From NCBI RefSeq assembly GCF_028868675.1, contig NZ_JAGWUA010000006.1:1-53126 (forward strand): 53,126 nucleotides of DNA, read 5' to 3'. The notes beneath the pieces are model-generated. The model was not told the origin of the DNA. It saw only the letters and a list, made by a program, of their open reading frames with translations, and searched no databases. The number at the start of each line of letters is the position of its first letter. Positions within the stretch are counted from its first letter, which is position 1. Below, piece by piece: positions 9,669 to 21,792 of the stretch. A program made the position numbers and the translations under genes. Source of the DNA: Bradyrhizobium sp. Its GTDB lineage: Bacteria > Pseudomonadota > Alphaproteobacteria > Rhizobiales > Xanthobacteraceae.

Positions 9669-11057
9669 CTACTCCGCAGCCTCTCGCACGTGACGCGCGG
9701 TCGGCGTGCGCATGGTGACGAGCTCTTCCGCGGCCGTCGGATGCAGCGCGATGGTCGCGTCGAAGTCGGCCTTGGTCGCCTTCATCTTCACGGCGATCGC
9801 GACCGCCTGGACGATCTCGGCGGCAGCGTCGCCGACGATGTGGCAGCCGAGCACGCGGTCGGAGGCGCCGTCGACCACGAGCTTCATCAGCACGCTTGTG
9901 TCGCGCCCCGACATCGTCGCCTTGATGGGGCGGAACGTCGCCTTGTAGACGTCGACGCGGCTGAACTGCGCCCGCGCCTGCGTCTCGGTCAGACCGACGG
10001 TGCCGACCTCCGGCTGCGAGAACACCGCGGTCGGGATGTCGGCGTGATCGACCCTGACCTCGCGCTTGCCGAACACGGTGTCGGCGAAGGCGTGGCCCTC
10101 GCGGATCGCGACCGGGGTGAGGTTGAAGCGATGGGTAACGTCGCCGATCGCGTAGATGCTGTCGACCGAGCTCTTCGAGAATCCGTCGACCGCGATGCCG
10201 CCGTTCTTCGGATTGATGGCGACACCCGCCTTCTCCAGACCGAGATTGGCGACGTTGGGATGGCGGCCGATCGCGAACATCACCTGGTCGGAGGCGACGC
10301 TGGAGCCGTTCGACAGATGCGTGGTGAATTCATCGCCATGACGCTCGACGCGGTCCACCGTGCAGCCGGTCAGAACCGTGATGCCGTTCTTCTCCATCTC
10401 GTCGCGGACATGGGCGCGGACGTCGTCGTCGAAGCCGCGCAGGATGTTGTCGCCGCGATAGATCACGGTGACGTCCGAGCCGAAGCCGGCGAAGATGCCG
10501 GCGAACTCCAGCGCGATGTAGCCGCCGCCCTGGATCACGATGCGCCGCGGCAGCCTTTCCAGGTGAAACGCCTCGTTCGACGAGATCACGTGCTCGATGC
10601 CGGGGATCGCGGCGCCGTGGTTGGGCGCACCGCCGGTCGCGATCAGGATGTATCCGGCCCTGACCGTCTGCCCGTCCTTGACGAGGCGCACGGTGTGGGC
10701 GTCCTCGATCACCGCGCGGCTCTTGAGGATGCGCGCGCCGGACTTTTCGACATTGGCGGTGTAGGCCGCCTCCAGTCGCGCGATCTCCTTGTCCTTGTTG
10801 GCGACCAGCGTCGGCCAGTCGAAGGTCGCCGACGGGATCGTCCAGCCGAAACCCACAGCGTCCTCGATCTCGTGGCGGACATGCGAGCCGATCACGAACA
10901 GCTTCTTCGGGACGCAGCCGCGGATCACGCAAGTACCGCCCATGCGGTACTCTTCCGCGATCATCACGCGCGCGCCGTGGCCGGCCGCGATGCGGGCGGC
11001 GCGCACGCCGCCCGAGCCGCCGCCGATGACGAAGAGGTCGACGTCGAATTCAGCCAT
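9669..11057 (-). CDS. gor: Glutathione-disulfide reductase
   Basis: GGGSGGVRAARIAAGHGARVMIAEEYRMGGTCVIRGCVPKKL redox-active CxxxxC; C-terminal HPTAAEELVTMRTP. Confidence 0.95.
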   Translation of the reverse strand: MAEFDVDLFVIGGGSGGVRAARIAAGHGARVMIAEEYRMGGTCVIRGCVPKKLFVIGSHVRHEIEDAVGFGWTIPSATFDWPTLVANKDKEIARLEAAYTANVEKSGARILKSRAVIEDAHTVRLVKDGQTVRAGYILIATGGAPNHGAAIPGIEHVISSNEAFHLERLPRRIVIQGGGYIALEFAGIFAGFGSDVTVIYRGDNILRGFDDDVRAHVRDEMEKNGITVLTGCTVDRVERHGDEFTTHLSNGSSVASDQVMFAIGRHPNVANLGLEKAGVAINPKNGGIAVDGFSKSSVDSIYAIGDVTHRFNLTPVAIREGHAFADTVFGKREVRVDHADIPTAVFSQPEVGTVGLTETQARAQFSRVDVYKATFRPIKATMSGRDTSVLMKLVVDGASDRVLGCHIVGDAAAEIVQAVAIAVKMKATKADFDATIALHPTAAEELVTMRTPTARHVREAAE

Positions 11058-11097
11058 GCTCCACCTCGACCTCTCGCGCGGCGTCGGACCGTGTTCG

Positions 11098-11610
11098 TCA
11101 GATTTCCTTGCCGCGCTTGCGCATCTCTGCGCGGAAGGCGCCCATCACGGTCTCGGTGAAGTTCTGCGCCCAAGAATTGAGGTACTGCATGCTGAGCCCG
11201 ATGGCCTTGGGCTCGTTGTTGATCAGCTTCTGGCCGAGCGGCGACTTGTAGAAGGTCACGAGATCCTTGAGCTCCTGCTCGGTGAACTCGCTGGCATAGA
11301 CCTGGGCCATGCCCTCGCCGATCTCGCTTTCACGGCCGGAGAGCTGCTTCGCGACGATCGGCGCGACCTCGTTCAGATCCTTCTGGTAGTTGAGGTTCTG
11401 CTGGATCAGCGTGACCTTGGTCTTCTCCACCATGCCCGGCACGGCGTTGGCGTACATCGCGCTGGCGTTCTTCAGCGTCAGGATCTCCTTGGCCGCCGCG
11501 ATCGCCGCCGGAGACGGCTTCGGAGGCTGCTGCGCGGCCGCAGGCAGGGCGCCGAGAACCAGTCCCAGCGCGAGGCCGGCGGCGGGCAACATCTTCAATA
11601 CGCTCTTCAT
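11098..11610 (-). CDS. DUF2059 domain-containing secreted protein
   Basis: Signal peptide; YASEFTEQELKDLVTFYKSPLGQKLI typical of DUF2059. Confidence 0.85.
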   Translation of the reverse strand: MKSVLKMLPAAGLALGLVLGALPAAAQQPPKPSPAAIAAAKEILTLKNASAMYANAVPGMVEKTKVTLIQQNLNYQKDLNEVAPIVAKQLSGRESEIGEGMAQVYASEFTEQELKDLVTFYKSPLGQKLINNEPKAIGLSMQYLNSWAQNFTETVMGAFRAEMRKRGKEI

Positions 11611-11630
11611 TCCTAGTCTCCTTTGGCGGC

Positions 11631-12329
11631 TCACCGCCGTTCAACCACGCGGATTCCCTCGCCCCCCGCCAGAACGGCCGAGCTGGCCAAGCCGATGAAC
11701 AGCCCGTGCTCAACCACGCCGGGGATCGCACCGAGCGCCCTGGCGAGCCGCGCGGGATCCTCGATCCGGCCGAGATGGGCATCGGCGATCCAGTGGCCCC
11801 CGTCGGTGACGAAAACGTGGCCGTCCCTGGACTTGCGGAGCGCCATTTGCCCGGAAACGCCGCATTCTGCAAATGCCTTGTCCATCGCCCGCCGGGTCGC
11901 GCCGAGCCCGAAGGGGATCACCTCCACCGGCAGCGGAAAGCGGCCGAGGGTTGCGACCCATTTGGTGTCGTCGGCGATCACGATCATGCGATCGGACGCC
12001 GCCGCCACGATCTTCTCGCGCAGCAGCGCGCCGCCCCCACCCTTGATGAGGTTGAGCGCGGGATCGATCTCGTCGGCGCCGTCGACGGTGAGATCCAGGC
12101 GGTCAATCTCGTCCAGCGTGGTCAGCGGCACACCGCAGCGCGCGGCGTCCGCGCGGGTCGCCTCCGAGGTCGGCACCCCGATCACCTTCAGCCCGGCGCG
12201 CACGCGCTCGCCCAGGAGCTCGACGAAATGCCTGGCGGTCGAGCCGGTACCGAGCCCGAGCTGCATGCCGTCGCGCACCTCTTCCAGGGCGCGCGCCGCG
12301 GCCTGTCGCTTCAACTGGTCCATGTTCAC
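11631..12329 (-). CDS. rpiA: Ribose-5-phosphate isomerase A
   Basis: [51 protein letters not shown]. Confidence 0.95.
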   Translation of the reverse strand: MNMDQLKRQAAARALEEVRDGMQLGLGTGSTARHFVELLGERVRAGLKVIGVPTSEATRADAARCGVPLTTLDEIDRLDLTVDGADEIDPALNLIKGGGGALLREKIVAAASDRMIVIADDTKWVATLGRFPLPVEVIPFGLGATRRAMDKAFAECGVSGQMALRKSRDGHVFVTDGGHWIADAHLGRIEDPARLARALGAIPGVVEHGLFIGLASSAVLAGGEGIRVVERR

Positions 12330-12470
12330 GTTGAACTCGTCCTCAATATCCCGCCGGATGACGTGTCAGGCGGCCTGTCTAGCCTCGATTTGCCGCCGGG
12401 AACAGGCCCATAAGCCGATCTTATGGCGCCTCCGCTTGCGCAAGCGCGGCCGGCCCGATAGCGCTTGGTC

Positions 12471-13145
12471 ATGACATCTGCCCACACGATCGTGTTCGAT
12501 CTGGACGGCACGCTGGTCGATACCGCGCCCGACCTGATCAATGCCCTCAACCACGTCCTGGACCGCGAGGGCCTGCCGCCCGTGCCGCTGCAATCGGCCC
12601 GCAACATGATCGGCGCCGGCGCCCGCAAGCTGATCGAGCGCGGGCTGGAGGCCGAGGGCCGCGTCGCCGGGATCGAGGACATCGCCCGGATGACCGCGGA
12701 TTTCATCGATTATTATGCCGAGCACATCGCCGACGAATCCCGCCCCTTCGAAGGGCTCGAAACGGCGCTCGACCGTCTGGCGGCCCGCGGTCATCAGTTC
12801 GCGGTCTGCACCAACAAGCTGGAATGGCTGTCCAAGCGCCTGCTCGACCGGCTCGACCTGAGCCGCCGGTTTGCCGCGATCTGCGGCGCCGACACGTTCG
12901 GCGTGCAGAAGCCGGACCCGGCCATCCTGCGCGAGACGGTCGCCCGCGCCGGCGGGCAATTGGCCACCAGCATCATGGTCGGGGATGCCGGAACCGACGT
13001 CGGCGTCGCCCGCCGGGCCGGCGTTCCCGTCATCGGAGTCGGCTTCGGCTATACGGACGTCCCGATCGCCGAGCTCAGGCCGGACCGCCTGATCCACCAT
13101 ATGCGGGACCTGCCGGACGCCGTGAGCAGCCTGACGGCGGCTTGA
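12471..13145 (+). CDS. gph: Phosphoglycolate phosphatase (HAD family)
   Basis: IVFDLDGTLVDTAPDL, FAVCTNKLEWLSKRLLDRL, VGDAGTDVGVARRAGVPVIGVGFGYTD. Confidence 0.9.
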   Translation: MTSAHTIVFDLDGTLVDTAPDLINALNHVLDREGLPPVPLQSARNMIGAGARKLIERGLEAEGRVAGIEDIARMTADFIDYYAEHIADESRPFEGLETALDRLAARGHQFAVCTNKLEWLSKRLLDRLDLSRRFAAICGADTFGVQKPDPAILRETVARAGGQLATSIMVGDAGTDVGVARRAGVPVIGVGFGYTDVPIAELRPDRLIHHMRDLPDAVSSLTAA

Positions 13146-13195
13146 ACCTTCTTGCAACATATTGACGTTGCAGTGAATCTCACTTCCTCACTGCG

Positions 13196-13211
13196 TTAAC
13201 CATCAATTAAC
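13196..13211 (+). promoter_or_regulatory. Canonical CtrA box TTAACCATCAATTAAC (TTAA-N7-TTAAC)
   Basis: Exact match to the alphaproteobacterial CtrA consensus, upstream of the lipoprotein CDS; a GANTC (GAATC) site lies at 13175-13179. Confidence 0.7.
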
Positions 13212-13303
13212 TATGTGACCCCGGCTGATTGCGCGGCCGGACCTTCACACCTATGGTCAACCCCCTGGGATTGTGGCAGTTCGCCGCAGTAAGGTGGATG
13301 ATC

Positions 13304-13795
13304 ATGCGTCGTGTGATCGCGATTGCCGTTGCGGGAATGAGTCTGGCGGGGTGTTCCTCGGTTTCGTGGGACATGTTCAAGTCGACGCCGCCCACCGTCC
13401 AGATCCAGCTCGATTCCACGCCGCCGGGCGCTGAGGCCCACACGTCGCTCGGGCCGGGCTGCAAGACCCCCTGCTCGGTCACGGTGCCGCTGCCCGATGC
13501 GTCGTTCTCGGTCAGCTACACCCTCGCCAAGCACCTGCCGGCCACGGTTCCGGTGAACGTGCTGAGGCACCCCGGCGACTTCACGACCCCGGCGAGCGTC
13601 ACCACCGATCCGAACCCGGTGTTCGCGGAACTGCAGCCGGCGCCGCCGCCGAAGCCGGTGAAGAAGCCGCATCGTCCGAAGAGGCCGAAACCGGCGGCGG
13701 CCGCCCCGGCGGCCTCGCCGTTCCCCGACCCCAACGCGGCTCCGCCGCCGCCGGCCGCGGGTCCCGCACCCGCAGCCCCCACACCCAAGCGCTGA
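13304..13795 (+). CDS. Lipoprotein, PEGA-like N-terminal part with Pro/Ala-rich C-terminus
   Basis: Lipobox MRRVIAIAVAGMSLAGC; VQIQLDSTPPGAEAHTSLGPGCKTPCSVTVP; low-complexity Pro/Lys tail. Confidence 0.75.
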   Translation: MRRVIAIAVAGMSLAGCSSVSWDMFKSTPPTVQIQLDSTPPGAEAHTSLGPGCKTPCSVTVPLPDASFSVSYTLAKHLPATVPVNVLRHPGDFTTPASVTTDPNPVFAELQPAPPPKPVKKPHRPKRPKPAAAAPAASPFPDPNAAPPPPAAGPAPAAPTPKR

Positions 13796-13898
13796 CGGTG
13801 CGGCGCACGATTGTCCGCCCCGCGAGGGATGCTTAGATTGCCTTTCACGCGTTCTTGCCGCACAGAGTGCGGTGATTGCCAGTGACAAGGCCTGCTGA

Positions 13899-14921
13899 AT
13901 GAACGGATCCCTCTCCCCGCCGTCCAGTCCGATGATCGACCCGTTCGGCCGGACCATCACCTATCTGCGGGTGTCGGTCACCGACCGCTGCGATCTGCGC
14001 TGCTTCTACTGCATGTCGGAAGACATGACGTTCCTGCCCAAGGCGGACCTGTTGACGCTCGAGGAACTCGACCGGCTCTGCTCGGCCTTCATCGCCAAGG
14101 GCGTGAAGAAGCTGCGCCTGACCGGCGGCGAGCCTCTGGTCCGCCGCAACGTGATGTCGCTGGTGCGCTCGCTGTCGCGCCATCTGGCGAGCGGCGCACT
14201 CGGCGAATTGACGCTGACGACCAACGGCACGCAGCTGTCGCGCCACGCCGCCGAACTCGCCGACTGCGGCGTCCGGCGCATCAACGTCTCGCTCGACACG
14301 CTCGATCCGCAAAAATTTCGCGACATCACCCGCTGGGGCGAACTCGACAAGGTCCTGGAGGGCATCGAGGCCGCACGGGCGGCGGGGCTTGCCGTGAAGA
14401 TCAATGCGGTGGCGCTCAAGGGCCTCAACGAGGACGAACTCCCGTCGCTGATGCGGTGGGCCCATGGCAAGGGCATGGCGCTGACGCTGATCGAGGTGAT
14501 GCCGATGGGCGAGGTCGGCACCGGCCGCCTCGACCAGTACGTGCCGCTGTCGCTGATCCGCGCCCGGCTCGCCCAGCAGTTCACCTTGACCGACCTCGAG
14601 GAGACCACCGGCGGACCGGCGCGCTATGCCAGCGTCGGCGAAACCGGCGGCAAGCTCGGCTTCATCACGCCGATGACCCATAATTTCTGCGAGTCCTGCA
14701 ACCGGGTGCGCATCACCTGCACGGGAACGCTGCACACCTGCCTCGGCCACGAGGATGCCTCCGATTTGCGCAAACCCCTGCGCGCATCGGCGGACGATGC
14801 GCTACTTTCGGCTGCGATCGATCGCGCCATCGGGCTGAAGCCGAAGGGGCACGACTTCATCATCGACCGCAGGCACAACCGCCCGAGCGTCAGCCGGCAC
14901 ATGAGCGTGACCGGGGGCTGA
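13899..14921 (+). CDS. moaA: GTP 3',8-cyclase MoaA
   Basis: Radical SAM motif [25 protein letters not shown]-terminal [21 protein letters not shown] and near-terminal GG. Confidence 0.96.
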   Translation: MNGSLSPPSSPMIDPFGRTITYLRVSVTDRCDLRCFYCMSEDMTFLPKADLLTLEELDRLCSAFIAKGVKKLRLTGGEPLVRRNVMSLVRSLSRHLASGALGELTLTTNGTQLSRHAAELADCGVRRINVSLDTLDPQKFRDITRWGELDKVLEGIEAARAAGLAVKINAVALKGLNEDELPSLMRWAHGKGMALTLIEVMPMGEVGTGRLDQYVPLSLIRARLAQQFTLTDLEETTGGPARYASVGETGGKLGFITPMTHNFCESCNRVRITCTGTLHTCLGHEDASDLRKPLRASADDALLSAAIDRAIGLKPKGHDFIIDRRHNRPSVSRHMSVTGG

Positions 14922-15209
14922 CTCGCGCGACGCGGCCGCCAACTAAGCTGCTGACGCCGCGTCAATTTGTCCATTTTCCGATTGACGGCGCCGCAGCCCG
15001 CTGAAATGGTGCATCCGCCTTTGCATGCACGGCAACATAAGCCGGCGCGCCCCGATGGTCGCGTTCAAGACGGCAAGGCGCGAGGGGAGGAGAGTCGCTG
15101 CAATCGCTTCGGACAACGAGCCGCAAGGGTCGCGTGCATCACGTGCGCCGGCCGGGCGATGCGCGCAAACGCGCCCCAACGAACCACGGTCGCGGCGGAG
15201 AACAATAAG

Positions 15210-15749
15210 ATGCGTCCATTGCTGGCGGTGAGCAACGCCATCGATCTCCTCAACGAGAAGATCGGCTACGTCTGCAATCTGCTCGTGCTGCTGGCGTGCC
15301 TGGTCAGTGCGGCCAACGCCATGATCCGCTATGCCTTCAGCTACTCGTCCAACGGCTGGCTCGAGCTGCAATGGTACATGTTCGCAATCCTCGTGATGTT
15401 CGGCTCCTCCTACACCTTCAAGCGCAACGAGCATGTGCGCGTCGAAATCTTCTACCTGATGCTGTCCGAGCGCGGGCAGCTCTGGCTCGACCTGATCGGC
15501 ACCCTGTTCTTCCTGATTCCCGCCTGCCTGCTGCTTTCCTATCTGTCGTGGCCGTTCTTCATGCAGTCCTATGACGTCGGCGAAATGAGCGGCAACGCCG
15601 GCGGCCTGGTTCGCTGGCCGATCAAGTTCGTCATCCCCGCAGGGTTCGTGATGCTGGCGCTGCAGGGCCTCTCCGAAGTGATCAAGCGTATCGCGGCTCT
15701 CAACGGCTATGTGACGATCGACGCCAAGTACGAGAGGCCGACGCAATGA
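15210..15749 (+). CDS. TRAP transporter small permease (DctQ family)
   Basis: NLLVLLACLVSAANAMIRYAF...LELQWYMFAILVMFGSSYTFKRNEHVRVEIFY; overlaps the large permease start. Confidence 0.9.
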   Translation: MRPLLAVSNAIDLLNEKIGYVCNLLVLLACLVSAANAMIRYAFSYSSNGWLELQWYMFAILVMFGSSYTFKRNEHVRVEIFYLMLSERGQLWLDLIGTLFFLIPACLLLSYLSWPFFMQSYDVGEMSGNAGGLVRWPIKFVIPAGFVMLALQGLSEVIKRIAALNGYVTIDAKYERPTQ

Positions 15750-17347
15750 TTACGCTGGAAATGATGCCGCCGCTGATGTTCGGCGGCCTGGTTCTGGCGA
15801 TGCTGATCGGCTATCCCGTCGCCTTCACTCTGGCGGCGCTCGGCCTGTCGTTCGGCTTCCTCGCCATCGACCTCGGATTCTTCGACCTCAACTTCCTGCA
15901 GGCCATTCCGGGCCGCGTGTTCGGCAGCGTGCTCGCCAACGAGCTCCTGCTCGCCATTCCCTTCTTCACCTTCATGGGATCGGTGCTGGAACGCTGCGGA
16001 CTTGCGGAGGACATGCTCGATTCCATGGGCCAGTTGTTCGGCCCGATCCGCGGCGGCCTCGGCTACTCCGTCATCATCGTCGGTTTCATCCTCGGCGCGA
16101 TCACCGGCACGGTCGCCGCCCAGGTCATCGCCATGGCGCTGATCTCGATGCCGGTGATGATCCGCTACGGCTACAACATCCGCTACATCACCGGCGTGCT
16201 GGCCGCCTCCGGCACCATCACCCAACTCGTGCCCCCCTCGCTCGTCCTGATCGTGCTCGCCGACCAACTCGGCAAGTCGGTCGGCGACATGTATCTCGGC
16301 GCCTGGGGCCCCTCGATCTTCCAGATCGTGCTGTTCGCCAGCTACACCTTCGTGCTCGGCATCATCAAGCCGCACCACGTGCCCGCCGTTCCGAAGGAGG
16401 CGCGCACACTGACCGGCTGGCCGCTGTGGAAGAAGTGCCTGATGGGCATCATTCCCTCCGCGGTCCTGATCTTCGTCGTGCTCGGCACCATGATGCTCGG
16501 GCTCGCGACCCCGACCGAAGCCGGCGCGATGGGCGCAGTCGGCGCGATCGTGCTCGCGGCGATCCATCACAAGGACTTCTCGACGACCGGTCAAAAAATT
16601 CTGATCGCCGGCATCATCGCGGCGGGTATCGGCGTGATCGTCGCCATGCTCTACAGCGAGAACATCGTCTTCAAGATCGCGTTCGCGATCACCTATCTCG
16701 CGGTGACGTGGATCTGCATCGAGGCGGCGCGCATCCCGGACCTCCGCGACCTGATCAAGCAGGGCTACGAGACGACCATGCGCATCACCTGCATGGTCAC
16801 CTTCATCCTGATCGGCTCGACCTGCTTCTCGATCGTGTTCCTCGGCTGCAACGGCGGCGTCTGGCTCGAGCACCTGCTCACGTCGCTGCCCGGCGGCGCC
16901 TGGGGCTTCCTGATCTTCATCAACATCTTCATCTTCTTCGTCGCGTTCTTCCTCGACTTCTTCGAGATCGCCTTCATCATCCTGCCGATGATCGCGCCGA
17001 TCGCGCAGAAGGTGCTGGCTCCCGTCGTCGGCCCGGACGCTGCCCTGATCTGGTTCGGCGTGATGCTCTGCGTGAACATGCAGACCTCGTTCCTGCATCC
17101 GCCGTTCGGCTTCGCGCTGTTCTATCTCCGCGGCGTGGCGCCGCGCTCGGTGAAGAGCTCCGACATCTATTGGGGCGCGGTCCCCTGGATCGGACTGCAG
17201 ATGATCATGGTGCTGCTCGTGATCGCCATCCCCTCCGTGGTCACGGGCCTGCTCGACAAGCCGCTCAACGTCGACCTCGACAAGGTCAAGATCGAGGTGC
17301 CGCAGATCGAGCTGCCGCCGCTCGACCTCGGGCCGCCCAAGCAGTAG
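15746..17347 (+). CDS. TRAP transporter large permease (DctM family)
   Basis: Many TM helices, AIPFFTFMGSVLERCGLAEDML, ATPTEAGAMGAVGAIVLA, PLUS DctM-like C-terminus. Confidence 0.93.
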   Translation: MITLEMMPPLMFGGLVLAMLIGYPVAFTLAALGLSFGFLAIDLGFFDLNFLQAIPGRVFGSVLANELLLAIPFFTFMGSVLERCGLAEDMLDSMGQLFGPIRGGLGYSVIIVGFILGAITGTVAAQVIAMALISMPVMIRYGYNIRYITGVLAASGTITQLVPPSLVLIVLADQLGKSVGDMYLGAWGPSIFQIVLFASYTFVLGIIKPHHVPAVPKEARTLTGWPLWKKCLMGIIPSAVLIFVVLGTMMLGLATPTEAGAMGAVGAIVLAAIHHKDFSTTGQKILIAGIIAAGIGVIVAMLYSENIVFKIAFAITYLAVTWICIEAARIPDLRDLIKQGYETTMRITCMVTFILIGSTCFSIVFLGCNGGVWLEHLLTSLPGGAWGFLIFINIFIFFVAFFLDFFEIAFIILPMIAPIAQKVLAPVVGPDAALIWFGVMLCVNMQTSFLHPPFGFALFYLRGVAPRSVKSSDIYWGAVPWIGLQMIMVLLVIAIPSVVTGLLDKPLNVDLDKVKIEVPQIELPPLDLGPPKQ

Positions 17348-17367
17348 CGGCGAGCGCACACACACAG

Positions 17368-17406
17368 AAAACCCCGGAGCGGATGCCGCTTCCGGGGTTC
17401 TGCTTT
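17368..17406. terminator. Bidirectional Rho-independent terminator between convergent TRAP genes
   Basis: AACCCCGGAGCGG-atg-CCGCTTCCGGGGTT hairpin in the convergent intergenic gap. Confidence 0.7.
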
Positions 17407-17441
17407 GCCGCGCAGCCGCGGTTGCGATCAGCCCTTCCCGC

Positions 17442-18530
<1,089 letters not shown>

Positions 18531-18636
18531 GTTTTCCTACCCTGTGGATTGTGACGCGAAAAACCTTCTTGGCGAGGCTTGGCGTCAAGCATGGAACATC
18601 CGGTTCCCGATTGCCATATGGCCCGGGGCTGCGGAC

Positions 18637-18669
18637 ATAAAAAAACCCGGCCTCGCGAGAGGCCGGGCT
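18637..18669 (-). terminator. Rho-independent terminator of the second TRAP receptor gene
   Basis: Perfect CCCGGCCTC-GCGA-GAGGCCGGG stem-loop followed on the minus strand by a T-tract (AAAAAAA on plus, 18639-18645). Confidence 0.85.
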
Positions 18670-18698
18670 TTCCGATCTTAGACTTTAGGCTGACGCGA

Positions 18699-19991
<1,293 letters not shown>

Positions 19992-21143
19992 TCAAGCCGC
20001 GGAAATCACGCCCTTGAGCTGGTCGCGGACGCGGCCGGCGATGGCGCGGTAGATCGCCGCATGGGGCCCGTCCGGCTCGCTTTCGACCACCGGGTTTCCG
20101 GCGTCGGACGTGCTGCGAATCGCCATGTGCAGGGGGATCTCGCCCAGGAACGGTACCCCGAGCCGCTCGGCCTCGTGCCGGGCGCCGCCATGGCCGAAGA
20201 TGTCCGACCGGGTGCCGCAATTCGGGCACTGGAAGTAGCTCATGTTCTCGACGATGCCGAGCACCGGCACGTTCACCTTCTGGAACATGGCAAGGCCCCG
20301 CCGCGCGTCGATCAGGGACAGATCCTGCGGGGTCGAGATGATGACAGCGCCCTTCAGCGGCACGTTCTGCGCCAGCGTGAGCTGCGCGTCGCCCGTGCCC
20401 GGCGGCATGTCCACGACCAGCACGTCGAGCTTGCCCCAGTCGACGTCGCGCAGCATCTGCGTCACCGCCGACATCACCATCGGACCGCGCCAGATCATCG
20501 CGGTCTCCTCCTCCACGAGGAAGCCGATCGACATGATGGCGAGGCCGAAGCGCTTCAACGGAATCATCTTTCGCTCGCTGTTCAGCTCGGGCTTGTCGCG
20601 CAGGCCCGTCAGCCGCGGCACCGAGGGACCGTAGATGTCGGCATCCAGAAGCCCGACCTTCAGTCCGAGATCGCGCAGGCCGAGCGCCAGGTTGAGCGCG
20701 GTGGTCGACTTGCCGACACCGCCCTTGCCGGAGGCGACCGCGATGATGGCGGCAACGCCGGGAAGCTCCGCCTGCCGCGCCATCGGCGAGGCGCCGCCAT
20801 GCGGCGGCCGATGGGCCGCGGCCGGCTTGACCCCGCCGCCACTGCCGGCGGGAGCCGCACCCGGCTTGCGCTCGGCGGTCAGCGCCACCATGGCCGTGCT
20901 CACGCCGGGAATGGCGCGCACCGCAGCCTCGGCCGCGGCGCGGACGCTTTCCCACGCCCGCGCCTCGGTGGCATCGACGTTGATCGAGAAGAACACCTTG
21001 CCGTCGTTGACGGTGACCGCACTCAGCACGTTGGCGTTGCTGAGTGCGACCCCGCGCGGGGACTTGACCTTGGCAAGGGTGTCGAGAACCTGTTGTTGTG
21101 TCACACTCAAAGCGCATCTCCTGAAGATTTCGATGCGACCCAT
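19992..21143 (-). CDS. Mrp/ApbC-family iron-sulfur cluster carrier ATPase
   Basis: IIAVASGKGGVGKSTTALNLALGLRDLG Walker A; NMSYFQCPNCGTRSDIFGHGGA CxxC. Confidence 0.94.
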   Translation of the reverse strand: MGRIEIFRRCALSVTQQQVLDTLAKVKSPRGVALSNANVLSAVTVNDGKVFFSINVDATEARAWESVRAAAEAAVRAIPGVSTAMVALTAERKPGAAPAGSGGGVKPAAAHRPPHGGASPMARQAELPGVAAIIAVASGKGGVGKSTTALNLALGLRDLGLKVGLLDADIYGPSVPRLTGLRDKPELNSERKMIPLKRFGLAIMSIGFLVEEETAMIWRGPMVMSAVTQMLRDVDWGKLDVLVVDMPPGTGDAQLTLAQNVPLKGAVIISTPQDLSLIDARRGLAMFQKVNVPVLGIVENMSYFQCPNCGTRSDIFGHGGARHEAERLGVPFLGEIPLHMAIRSTSDAGNPVVESEPDGPHAAIYRAIAGRVRDQLKGVISAA

Positions 21144-21164
21144 AGAGCGGAAACGCGCAAAAGG

Positions 21165-21608
21165 CTACCGTCTCGCCATATCGTCCGCCATCTCGGCCGG
21201 CGCCGCCCCCTTTTCCTGGGCCGCATCATAATTCAGCTCGATCATCACCCCGTTGGGGTCGTTGACGAAGATCTGCCAGAGCGCGCCGCCGGGCACCTGG
21301 CGCGCCTCATACGTCATGCCCCTGGACTTCAGCCGCTGCGCCATGCCGTCGAAACCGCTGCTGACGAAGGCGACGTGATGGACAACGCCGGAATCCGGCT
21401 TTTGCGCCTCGTCGGTTCCGGAAATGTCGACGAGATGCACCACCGCCTTGCCCTCGCTGTACATCCAGGCCCCCGGGAACGCAAAGTTCGGCCGGGCGCC
21501 CTTCTCGAGCCCCAGCACATCCTCATAGAAGCGAACCGTCTCGGCCAGTTTCCGGGTCCTGATGTTGAAATGATCCAGGACGCCCACGCTCACTCCCATG
21601 CTCCTCAC
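21165..21608 (-). CDS. VOC family (glyoxalase-like) protein
   Basis: LDHFNIRTRKLAETVRFYEDVLGLEKG...HHVAFVSSGFDGMAQRLKSRG...FVNDPNGVMIELNY. Confidence 0.85.
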   Translation of the reverse strand: MRSMGVSVGVLDHFNIRTRKLAETVRFYEDVLGLEKGARPNFAFPGAWMYSEGKAVVHLVDISGTDEAQKPDSGVVHHVAFVSSGFDGMAQRLKSRGMTYEARQVPGGALWQIFVNDPNGVMIELNYDAAQEKGAAPAEMADDMARR

Positions 21609-21792
21609 TCCCTTTTTTGTGTCTTGTCCCGCGATCCTAGCATACGGGGCGGCGAAACGAAGCCGTTGCCCTCGCTGCGGCAGGGGTTATGGTGCGCCTC
21701 CGGTCCGCTTCCAGGGCGGAACCGAAGCAATACGGCCGGAGTCCCCAATCCGGCGCGCAGCAAGAACCCAAGGCACAGACAAGGTTACACAC

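Noticed and set aside
7891-9693. 600-aa plus-strand ORF overlapping the chemotaxis receptor
   Set aside because: Alternate frame of the same strand; Gly/Arg-rich translation, while the 7919 frame has full MCP motifs.
13668-13792. Possible tandem repeat in the lipoprotein 3' end
   Set aside because: Low-complexity Pro/Ala/Lys coding sequence without a regular repeat period.
15707-17365. 552-aa minus-strand ORF
   Set aside because: Fully antisense to the TRAP large permease; translation is D/E/H/R-rich with no recognisable domain.
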